5,766 nt of DNA, taken from NCBI GenBank assembly GCA_012960055.1, contig DUCA01000068.1, positions 1 to 5,766 of the forward strand, given 5' to 3'. Of the stretch, positions 1 through 5,181 are shown in pieces. The notes beneath the pieces are model-generated. The model saw nothing but the letters and a program-made list of their open reading frames with translations. It had not been told where the DNA came from and made no database searches. This DNA comes from Cycloclasticus sp. Lineage in GTDB: Bacteria > Pseudomonadota > Gammaproteobacteria > Methylococcales > Cycloclasticaceae. Each line of letters begins with the position of its first letter. The stretch's first letter is position 1. The translations under genes and the position numbers were made by a program.

Positions 1-692
1 TCGCCAAGTACGTTTTCTTCTGGAATCTCACAATCTTCAAACACCAATTCACAGGTGTTTGAGCCACGCATACCTAATTTATCTAGCTTCTGAGCGGTAC
101 TGAACCCTTTGAAAGATTTTTCAATAATAAAAGCCGTCATGCATTTTGAACCGGCTTCAGGCCCAGCAGTACGCATGTAGACAATAAGCACATGGGCATC
201 TGGCCCGTTGGTAATCCACATTTTGTTACCGTTAGCGATCCATTTATCGCCTTTTTTTACCGCTCGGCAACTCATTGAACCCACGACGTCGGAACCAGCG
301 CCGGGCTCAGACATGGCTAAGGCGCCAATGTGTTCACCCGTACATAATTTAGGCAGGTATTTGTTGCGCTGTTCTTCAGTACCATTTAAATACAAATTGT
401 TTAAACACAAGTTTGAATTGGCGCCGTAAGACAGGGCAATAGACGCAGAAGCTCTGGAAATTTCCTCCATTACCACAAGGTGAGATAAGTAGTTTAAACC
501 GGTGCCACCATACTGTTCTGGTACTGTCATGCCCAGTAGCCCCATATCACCAAATTGTTTCCAGAGTTGGTTAGGGAACTCATTTTTTACGTCAGTTTCT
601 TCGGCCAATGGTGCAATTTCACCGTCGGCAAATTTTCTTACTGCGTCTCTTAATTCGTCAATTTCATCGTTTATTTTTATATTGAATGGCAT
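1..692 (-). CDS. liuA: Isovaleryl-CoA dehydrogenase-like acyl-CoA dehydrogenase (partial, C-terminus outside window)
   Basis: A flavin-dependent acyl-CoA dehydrogenase that introduces the 2,3-double bond into a short branched acyl-CoA, passing electrons to ETF. I read it by translating the minus strand: 230 complete codons from the ATG at 692-690, with the frame still open at the left edge (family length is about 390 residues). The first acyl-CoA dehydrogenase signature is present as AMSEPGAGSD (residues 126-135), followed by WITNGPDAHVLIVY (159-172) and LDKLGMRGSNTCEL (203-216). The last two closely match what I remember of isovaleryl-CoA dehydrogenases, which favours that subfamily over generic short-chain enzymes. 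The catalytic glutamate lies beyond the edge. A purine-rich AGAGAG sits 4 bases before the start. The gene diverges from the TetR operon and shares its operator region, so co-regulation is likely. The symbol is by resemblance; a paralogue acting on another branched acyl-CoA is possible. Confidence 0.9.
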   Translation of the reverse strand, partial: MPFNIKINDEIDELRDAVRKFADGEIAPLAEETDVKNEFPNQLWKQFGDMGLLGMTVPEQYGGTGLNYLSHLVVMEEISRASASIALSYGANSNLCLNNLYLNGTEEQRNKYLPKLCTGEHIGALAMSEPGAGSDVVGSMSCRAVKKGDKWIANGNKMWITNGPDAHVLIVYMRTAGPEAGSKCMTAFIIEKSFKGFSTAQKLDKLGMRGSNTCELVFEDCEIPEENVLG

Positions 693-713
693 GGTGCTCT
701 CTATGTTTATTAT

Positions 714-742
714 TTGCTATCAAAAAATGATACCACTATACT
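714..742 (+). promoter_or_regulatory. Putative sigma-70 promoter of the TetR operon
   Basis: TTGCTA (714-719) and TATACT (737-742) are separated by exactly 17 bases and match the -35 and -10 consensus at 4/6 and 5/6 positions. Transcription would start near 749, inside the first inverted repeat (746-761), giving a leader of about 40 bases. This placement is typical of an autorepressed TetR gene. It is inferred from sequence only. Confidence 0.55.
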
Positions 743-762
743 AATTCTAATGCGAGTTAGAA
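735..762 (-). promoter_or_regulatory. Putative promoter of the acyl-CoA dehydrogenase gene
   Basis: Read on the minus strand, a -10-like TATAGT (740-735) lies 16 bases from a weak -35-like TTCTAA (762-757). The -10 lies on almost the same bases as the -10 of the opposite promoter, and the spacer and -35 lie inside the first inverted repeat, so a bound repressor would block this promoter. The -35 matches consensus at only three positions, so the exact hexamers are uncertain. Confidence 0.4.
746..761. promoter_or_regulatory. TetR-type operator, copy 1
   Basis: An inverted repeat, TCTAAT-GCGA-GTTAGA, with five of six arm pairs matching; the pairing extends outward by two more bases on each side (A744/T763, T745/A762). 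It covers the predicted start site of the TetR operon and lies within the opposite promoter. The same 16-bp pattern recurs at 763-778 and, with one arm difference, at 5113-5128. That it is the binding site of the adjacent TetR protein is an inference from position and repetition. Confidence 0.65.
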
Positions 763-778
763 TCTAACCATAGTTAGA
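763..778. promoter_or_regulatory. TetR-type operator, copy 2
   Basis: A perfect inverted repeat, TCTAAC-CATA-GTTAGA, whose centre is 17 bases from that of copy 1. The two copies are separated by one base, so the inner arms also form GTTAGA-A-TCTAAC (756-768). The site falls in the 5' leader of the TetR operon, 10 bases before its start codon, where a bound dimer would act as a roadblock or extend repression from copy 1. Confidence 0.65.
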
Positions 779-788
779 AAATACAAAT

Positions 789-1400
789 ATGAACGCTAAA
801 GTTAACAAAACAAAACCGAGTTTAAAAAAAGATAAAACACGAGAAGTGTTGCTAGATAAAGCGGCGCAAATGTTCAGTCGGCAAGGTTATCAGTCAACCT
901 CGCTAAAGGAAATTGCCGCTGCTGCGGGTATGAAAGCGGGTAGTTTGTATTATCACTTCGCCTCTAAAGAGGCTTTGATGGTTGAAGTGTTGGACAGAAG
1001 TATTCAGTTTATCAGCGACAGAGTGGCGGAAGAAATCGAAAAGCTGGATGATGAATACTCGTTTGAAGCTGGCCTAAAAGCCTTCATTCGCGGACACTTA
1101 ACAGCCATTTTAACGCACCCAGATTACACCACGACAACCATCAGAAATAACGGTCAACTACCGACGTCTGTTCAAGCGTCAGCACATGCGAAACGCGAAC
1201 ACTATGAGCAACAGTGGCGACGACTGATGAAACAAGGCAGAGAACAAGGCGTTATTCGTGCAGACTTGGATGAGCATTTATTGCGTTTAATGGTGCTGGG
1301 TAGTTTGAACTGGTCTTCTGTGTGGTACAAACCCTGTGGTAAAAGTATTGACTCATTAGTTGAGCAATATACGAGTGTCTTTTTAAATGGTTGCCGTTAA
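789..1400 (+). CDS. TetR/AcrR-family transcriptional regulator
   Basis: A 203-residue, full-length TetR-family repressor. The N-terminal domain begins near residue 17 and its helix-turn-helix spans about 37-57, ending in the classic recognition segment KAGSLYYHF (49-57). The C-terminal ligand domain has the GSLNWSSVWY (171-180) and KPCGKS region seen in TetR proteins that sense acyl-CoAs or fatty acids. The first 16 residues are lysine-rich and lie before the fold. I see no clear Shine-Dalgarno sequence before the ATG at 789; no other in-frame ATG is suitable, since the next (codon 28) would remove part of the DNA-binding domain. It heads an operon of acyl-CoA enzymes, the next gene beginning 3 bases after its stop, and lies beside two inverted repeats. 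It probably represses itself, the divergent dehydrogenase and the distal synthetase, with release by an acyl-CoA. The ligand is unknown; it is not a MerR-type LiuR. Confidence 0.92.
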   Translation: MNAKVNKTKPSLKKDKTREVLLDKAAQMFSRQGYQSTSLKEIAAAAGMKAGSLYYHFASKEALMVEVLDRSIQFISDRVAEEIEKLDDEYSFEAGLKAFIRGHLTAILTHPDYTTTTIRNNGQLPTSVQASAHAKREHYEQQWRRLMKQGREQGVIRADLDEHLLRLMVLGSLNWSSVWYKPCGKSIDSLVEQYTSVFLNGCR

Positions 1401-1403
1401 CGT

Positions 1404-2198
1404 ATGAAAATAATGAATTATGAATGCATAAAGTTTGCAGTGGATGAGCGGGGCGTAGCAACACTGACGCTAAATCGCCCTAATGTTCATAATGCCCTTA
1501 GTGCTCAATTGATTGCTGACCTACAACATGTCTGTGACGAAATTGATTGTTCCAGCGACATAAGGGTTGTTGTGTTAACTGGTGCTGGCGCAAGTTTTTG
1601 TGCAGGTGGTGATTTGGCCTGGATGAAAAGCAATATGGGTCAACCGCGCGATCAGCGTATAGAGGAAAGCGGCTACCTTTCTAGATTGCTTAACACATTA
1701 AATAAACTTTCTAAGCCATTGATTGGAAAGGTTAATGGTATTGCATTTGGCGGAGGCGTTGGTATGGTGTCTGTGTGTGATTTTGCCATTTGTTCCGATA
1801 CCGCGACGTTCGGCTTAACGGAGGTTAAACTCGGTTTGATACCGTCCACCATTTCGCCCTTTGTTGTCCGCCGTATCGGTGAGGCGCATGCCAGACGCAA
1901 TTTTTTAAATGCACGATTGTTTAATGCGCAAGAAGCGGAAGTAATGAATCTTGTGGCAACTGTCGTTCCAGCAGCTGAACTTGATGAGGCAGTAGAGAAA
2001 GAGATTGCACTGATTTTAAAGTGCGGGCCAAATTCAATTAGCGCAGCTAAAAAACTGATTGACTATGTCGCCACGCATTCTGAAGAAGAATGCGCGTCGT
2101 ATACGACAGAAAGCTTGGCTGATATTTGGGAAACAGACGAAGCTAAAGAGGGCATTGATGCCTTTTTCAATAAAACAAAACCTAACTGGATTAACTGA
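1404..2198 (+). CDS. liuC: LiuC-like enoyl-CoA hydratase (probable methylglutaconyl-CoA hydratase)
   Basis: A 264-residue crotonase-fold protein. In leucine breakdown this subfamily hydrates 3-methylglutaconyl-CoA to HMG-CoA. Visible marks are FCAGGDLAWMK (65-75) and FGGGVGM (115-121) forming the oxyanion hole, FGLTEVKLGL (136-145), and SPFVVRRIG (151-159). GDLAWM and the SPFVV block are ones I associate with bacterial LiuC. The acid equivalent to Glu164 of rat enoyl-CoA hydratase is kept (Glu140), while the Glu144 position is glycine (Gly120), as I recall for bacterial LiuC. The C-terminus KEGIDAFFNKTKPNW is a normal crotonase ending. The start is 1404, or 1413 (MNYECIKF), which I cannot exclude; neither has a clear ribosome site, so translation may be coupled to the tetR stop 3 bases upstream. 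AtuE-type isohexenylglutaconyl-CoA hydratase from terpene breakdown is an alternative, but its carboxylase partners are not visible here. Confidence 0.82.
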   Translation: MKIMNYECIKFAVDERGVATLTLNRPNVHNALSAQLIADLQHVCDEIDCSSDIRVVVLTGAGASFCAGGDLAWMKSNMGQPRDQRIEESGYLSRLLNTLNKLSKPLIGKVNGIAFGGGVGMVSVCDFAICSDTATFGLTEVKLGLIPSTISPFVVRRIGEAHARRNFLNARLFNAQEAEVMNLVATVVPAAELDEAVEKEIALILKCGPNSISAAKKLIDYVATHSEEECASYTTESLADIWETDEAKEGIDAFFNKTKPNWIN

Positions 2199-2207
2199 GA
2201 GGGAAAC

Positions 2208-2618
2208 ATGAGTAACTATACAATTGATGATTTAGAAGTCGGCATGTCTGCAACGATGGCGAAAACAGTCACAGAAGCTGATATCGTGATGTTTGCAGGT
2301 GTAACAGGCGATTTCAACCCAGCGCATATTGACGCTGAATACGCAGCAGAAAGTATGTTCAAAGAACGTATTGCACACGGCATGTTATCGGCTGGTTTTA
2401 TCAGTGCGACGCTTGCTATGCAATTGCCTGGAGCGGGGTCTATTTATTTAGGCCAAGAATTGAAATTTAAAGCGCCGGTGTTTATCGGTGATACGGTCAG
2501 AACGACCGTGACAATTACATCGATTAACGAAAAAAGAAAAATAGTCGTTCTAGAAACGATTTGTTCAGTGGCAGGAAAGCCGGTTATCGTTGGCGAAGCC
2601 ACGATGATGAAACCATAA
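2208..2618 (+). CDS. MaoC/PhaJ-like (R)-specific enoyl-CoA hydratase
   Basis: A single hot-dog domain of 136 residues, the usual size of PhaJ-type hydratases, which add water to trans-2-enoyl-CoA to give (R)-3-hydroxyacyl-CoA. The hydratase-2 motif is present as GDFNPAHID (34-42), with Asp35 and His40 in the positions of the catalytic pair, followed by HGML (56-59) and YLGQELKFKAPVFIGD (79-94), all close to PhaJ. A good ribosome site, GAGAGGGA (2197-2204), lies 3 bases before the ATG and overlaps the stop of the preceding gene, leaving a gap of 9 bases. The stereochemistry is opposite to that of crotonases such as the preceding LiuC-like enzyme, so the two are unlikely to be redundant. Roles could be supply of (R)-hydroxyacyl-CoA to polyhydroxyalkanoate synthesis, or hydration of a branched enoyl-CoA. 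No PHA gene is visible, so the function beyond the family is undecided. Confidence 0.87.
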   Translation: MSNYTIDDLEVGMSATMAKTVTEADIVMFAGVTGDFNPAHIDAEYAAESMFKERIAHGMLSAGFISATLAMQLPGAGSIYLGQELKFKAPVFIGDTVRTTVTITSINEKRKIVVLETICSVAGKPVIVGEATMMKP

Positions 2619-2630
2619 AAGGAGATAAGC

Positions 2631-3965
2631 ATGCGACTTCAAGCATTACTAAAAGAAAAATCAAACACGGCTGATGCGGTTGCTGGTTGGGTAAGCAGTG
2701 GTGATAAGATTGATTACGGTATGTCCATTCAACAACCGGATGTGTTTGATGCTGCACTAGCAGCCCAGAAAGATCGTTTAAGCGATGTGACTATCAGAGG
2801 TACGCTATCAACACGGGCTAGACAAGTGATTGAATGTGACCCTGAACAACAACATTTCACTTTTGAGAATTGGCATTTTTCTGGTTATGACCGTAAAAAG
2901 TTTAGTCAAGGGTTAGAGAGTTATGTGCCGTTTAATTTTGGTGAAGGCCCGCATATTTATCGTCAATATCGCGACGTGGATATGATTGTGATTAAAACAA
3001 CGCCGATGGATGAGCACGGCTATTTTAATTATGGCGCAACGAATACTTATGTACGCGCTACGTGTGATGTGGCAAAGCGAATCGTTGTCGAAACGTGTAC
3101 AGAAATGCCGCATTGCTATGGCACAGAAGGCAGCATTCATATTTCAGAAGTTGACGCGGTGATTGAAGGTGATAACGCACCCTTATTTGAACTACCAAAC
3201 GCGGAAATAACAGATTTAGATAGAACGGTTGCAAGTTATATTGTGCCTTTAGTACAAGATGGTAGTTGTCTGCAAATTGGCATTGGCGGTATGCCCAATG
3301 CGGTGTGTTCAGCGTTGGCAGAATCAGATATTAAAGACCTAGGCATTCATACTGAAATGTTTGTTGATGGTATGGTTGATTTGGTTGAAGCGGGCAAAAT
3401 TACGGGTTGGGAAAAACAGACCCATCGTGGAAAAATCACCTATACTTTCGCGTTAGGCACAAAAAGAACCTACGACTTTATTCATAAAAACGATATGTGT
3501 TTAAGCCTGCCGGTGGATGAGACGAACTTAACTCATGTCATCTCGGCTAATGATAATGTTGTGTCGATTAACAACTGTTTGCAAATTGATTTATCCGGAC
3601 AAGTGGCGTCAGAAAGTTCTGGCTACCGTCATATTTCTGGAACCGGTGGGCAGTTGCAATTCGTGCGCGGTGCGGTGCAATCTAAAGGTGGTTTGTCGTT
3701 TATGTGTTTATCATCTCGTTATAAAGATGCAGACAGTAACCTTGCGCCTAGAATCGTACCGGGCGTTGCGCCAGGTACCGTTGTAACAACGCCGCGTTCG
3801 GATGTGATGTACGTGGTGACAGAATACGGTATCGTAAATCTAAAGGGTAAAAGTGTATCGGAAAGGGCGTTAGCGCTTATCAGTATAGCCCATCCAGATG
3901 ACAGAGAAACACTACATCAACAAGCGTGCGAGAACAACATCTTATCCAAAAAACACTGGTCTTAA
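2631..3965 (+). CDS. Acetyl-CoA hydrolase/4-hydroxybutyrate-type CoA transferase
   Basis: A 444-residue protein of the acetyl-CoA hydrolase/transferase family, which moves CoA between an acyl-CoA and a free acid through a glutamyl-CoA thioester. It is full length for the family (about 430-440). Landmarks: PMDEHGYFNYG (125-135), the glycine-rich GIGGMPNAV (217-225), LGIHTEMFVDGMVDL (237-251) where Glu242 fits the catalytic glutamate, SGTGGQLQFVRGA (336-348), and TEYGIVNLKGKS (397-408) near the C-terminus. It has the strongest ribosome site of the operon, AAAAGGAGAT (2617-2626), with GGAG 6 bases before the ATG and 12 bases after the maoC stop. In this operon it could activate the pathway's acid using acetyl-CoA or another CoA donor, or release the end product. 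Family members act on acetate, butyrate, 4-hydroxybutyrate, propionate or succinate, and the sequence alone does not tell which. A pure hydrolase is less likely but not excluded. Confidence 0.88.
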   Translation: MRLQALLKEKSNTADAVAGWVSSGDKIDYGMSIQQPDVFDAALAAQKDRLSDVTIRGTLSTRARQVIECDPEQQHFTFENWHFSGYDRKKFSQGLESYVPFNFGEGPHIYRQYRDVDMIVIKTTPMDEHGYFNYGATNTYVRATCDVAKRIVVETCTEMPHCYGTEGSIHISEVDAVIEGDNAPLFELPNAEITDLDRTVASYIVPLVQDGSCLQIGIGGMPNAVCSALAESDIKDLGIHTEMFVDGMVDLVEAGKITGWEKQTHRGKITYTFALGTKRTYDFIHKNDMCLSLPVDETNLTHVISANDNVVSINNCLQIDLSGQVASESSGYRHISGTGGQLQFVRGAVQSKGGLSFMCLSSRYKDADSNLAPRIVPGVAPGTVVTTPRSDVMYVVTEYGIVNLKGKSVSERALALISIAHPDDRETLHQQACENNILSKKHWS

Positions 3966-3969
3966 AACA

Positions 3970-4749
3970 ATGTCGAAAAGTATTTTAGTTACAAAAAATA
4001 ACGGTGTTGCACTCATCACAATGAGTGATGCGGTCACCATGAACGCGGTAACCGACCCTGTCATGCTGGAAGACTTGATTCAAGCATTCAAGGATATTGC
4101 GCAAGACGATAGTGTTCGAGTTTGCGTGTTAACGGGGGTTGATCGAGCATTTTCATCCGGTGGTAATGTGAAAGACATGCTGAGCCGCGAGAAGATGTTT
4201 GCAGGTGAGCCCTTGGTGCTTCAAGAAGGCTATAGGGAAGGTATTCATCGTTTATCTAAACTCATGTACAGCTTTGAAAAACCGCTCATTGCCGCGGTAA
4301 ATGGCGCGGCTGTAGGCGCAGGTTTTGATTTAGCGATGTTATGTGATTTACGTATAGCGTCTGACCAAGCACGCTTCGGCTCTACCTTTGTGAATTTGGC
4401 GATTATTCCGGGCGATGGCGGCGCGTGGTTGTTGAGTAAAGTCGTTGGAGCGCAACGCGCGGCAGAACTGGTGTTAACAGGGCGCATTATAAAAGCTGAT
4501 GAAGCGTTAGAAATGGGTTTGTTGCTAAACGTTGTTGCGGCAGATGCGTTAATCGACGAGGCCATGTTATTGGCACAATCGATAGCATGCAAATCTGCAG
4601 ATTCATTGCGGTTAGCTAAGCGTTTACTTAATTCAACCGACCGTTTGAATTTCACTGATCATCTTGAGCTATGTGCGGCGAATCAAGCCATGTTGCATCA
4701 TGCGCCTGAACACGAAGCAGCCCTAAAAGATTTTTTCAAAAAACGATAG
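3970..4749 (+). CDS. Crotonase-family protein with non-canonical active site
   Basis: A 259-residue crotonase-fold protein. The fold shows in FSSGGNVKDM (61-70) and NGAAVGAGFDLAMLCD (111-126), which form the oxyanion hole, and in FGSTFVNLAIIPGDGGAW (136-153). Aligned by eye with rat enoyl-CoA hydratase, Glu144 becomes Asp120 and Glu164 becomes Phe140, so a standard two-glutamate hydratase mechanism is not available; Asp149 in PGDGG is a candidate alternative acid. It may be an isomerase, hydrolase or hydratase on an unusual acyl-CoA; I cannot assign the reaction. I chose the start at 3970, four bases after the transferase stop. A longer frame from 3898 would add 24 residues (starting MTEKHYINK) that overlap the transferase coding end and lie before the normal N-terminus of the fold. 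There is no clear ribosome site, so coupling to the previous stop is likely. It is the last gene of the operon. Confidence 0.85.
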   Translation: MSKSILVTKNNGVALITMSDAVTMNAVTDPVMLEDLIQAFKDIAQDDSVRVCVLTGVDRAFSSGGNVKDMLSREKMFAGEPLVLQEGYREGIHRLSKLMYSFEKPLIAAVNGAAVGAGFDLAMLCDLRIASDQARFGSTFVNLAIIPGDGGAWLLSKVVGAQRAAELVLTGRIIKADEALEMGLLLNVVAADALIDEAMLLAQSIACKSADSLRLAKRLLNSTDRLNFTDHLELCAANQAMLHHAPEHEAALKDFFKKR

Positions 4750-4768
4750 ATTACTCAGTAACGAAATT

Positions 4769-4795
4769 CTACGCCGTTCTAATATAAGGGCGTAG
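4769..4795. terminator. Hairpin between converging genes, possible weak terminator
   Basis: CTACGCC (4769-4775) and GGCGTAG (4789-4795) form a perfect 7-bp stem with a 13-base loop, 20 bases after the stop of the last operon gene. No T-run follows on either strand, so it is not a textbook intrinsic terminator. Its position between converging coding regions fits an RNA 3'-end structure. Confidence 0.35.
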
Positions 4796-4801
4796 TCAGT
4801 A

Positions 4802-5057
4802 CTATCGGGCTAAAGATCGGCCGATAATTAGCTTCATAATTTCATTAGTACTGGCATATATACGTTGAACCCGTGCATCAGCCCATGCTCTTGCAACAGG
4901 GTATTCCCACATATAACCATAGGCACCATGTGGTTGAAGGCATTCATCCGCCAATTTTCCATTGCTCGTGGTGTGGCGCTATTTCTTCTTCCAGAAATTT
5001 ACGGACACTATCGCGAAACATTTCATGTTCTTCTTCAAAGACTGTTCGAGGAATCAT
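4802..5057 (-). pseudogene. Acyl-CoA dehydrogenase remnant with large internal deletion
   Basis: On the minus strand the ATG at 5057-5055 starts a typical acyl-CoA dehydrogenase N-terminus, with FEEEHEMFRDSVRKFLEEEI (residues 7-26), but the frame stops at a TGA (4946-4944) after 37 residues. In a different frame the region 4957-4802 encodes a typical C-terminus: HGAYGYMWEYPVARAWADAR, then VQRIYASTNEIMKLIIGRSL, then a TAG stop. The latter part matches the second family signature except for Ala in place of Gly/Ser after HG. An intact enzyme has about 380 residues, so roughly 300 are missing, including the FAD and substrate centre and the catalytic base. The junction lies near 4955-4965 and changes frame. 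No functional product is possible. The gene once faced away from the synthetase at 5182, sharing its operator region. It is not a duplicate of the gene at 1-692: its N-terminus differs clearly. Confidence 0.88.
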
Positions 5058-5071
5058 AAATTAGTTCTTTA

Positions 5072-5100
5072 TTGTCAAATAATTGTGATGATAGTATAGC
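5072..5100 (+). promoter_or_regulatory. Putative promoter of the acyl-CoA synthetase gene
   Basis: TTGTCA (5072-5077) and TATAGC (5095-5100) are 17 bases apart, matching the sigma-70 hexamers at 5/6 and 4/6 positions. The start would fall near 5107, just before the inverted repeat at 5113-5128, repeating the promoter-then-operator layout seen before the TetR gene. On the other strand TATACT (5098-5093) could be the -10 of the decayed dehydrogenase, again giving overlapping -10 boxes of divergent promoters; I see no good -35 for it. Confidence 0.45.
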
Positions 5101-5112
5101 CTTGTTCTAAAA

Positions 5113-5128
5113 TCGAACGAGCGTTAGA
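5113..5128. promoter_or_regulatory. TetR-type operator, copy 3
   Basis: TCGAAC-GAGC-GTTAGA has the same 6-4-6 architecture as the two sites before the TetR gene, and differs from the TCTAAC/GTTAGA arms of copy 2 by a single base (G at 5115). Flanking AAAA (5109-5112) and TTTT (5129-5132) extend the symmetry to 24 bp. An extra arm-like TTCTAA lies at 5105-5110 and a TTCTAGAA palindrome at 5133-5140. It sits just downstream of the putative synthetase promoter and suggests control by the TetR protein encoded 4 kb away. A weak hairpin is an alternative reading. Confidence 0.55.
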
Positions 5129-5181
5129 TTTTTTCTAGAATGAACCCTAGTCAATACAATATCAAATGTTAAGGAGTGAAG

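Noticed and set aside
208..744. Two plus-strand open frames (208-429 and 502-744) in the first region
   Set aside because: They lie opposite the acyl-CoA dehydrogenase, whose minus-strand reading is unmistakable; their translations show no family features.
3535..3786. An 83-residue plus-strand open frame inside the CoA transferase
   Set aside because: It is out of frame within a full-length, well-conserved gene and shows no protein family features.
3898..3969. An upstream ATG that would lengthen the second crotonase by 24 residues
   Set aside because: It overlaps the conserved C-terminus of the transferase, and the crotonase fold begins normally at the ATG at 3970.
4245..4655. A 136-residue minus-strand open frame
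   Set aside because: It is antisense to the second crotonase and simply reflects that gene's codon pattern; other minus-strand frames at 1252-1464, 1673-1900, 2444-2632 and 2913-3140 are rejected for the same reason.
4777..4782. An isolated TTCTAA resembling an operator arm in the hairpin loop
   Set aside because: No matching second arm at the right spacing and no promoter beside it; a six-base match is expected by chance.
4816..4825. A perfect 10-bp palindrome, ATCGGCCGAT
   Set aside because: It lies in the C-terminal coding part of the dehydrogenase remnant (Gly-Arg-Ser codons) and occurs once, so chance is sufficient.
4865..5064. Two overlapping plus-strand open frames of about 64 residues
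   Set aside because: They are antisense to the acyl-CoA dehydrogenase remnant, which explains the sequence on the minus strand; neither has a ribosome site or recognisable motif.
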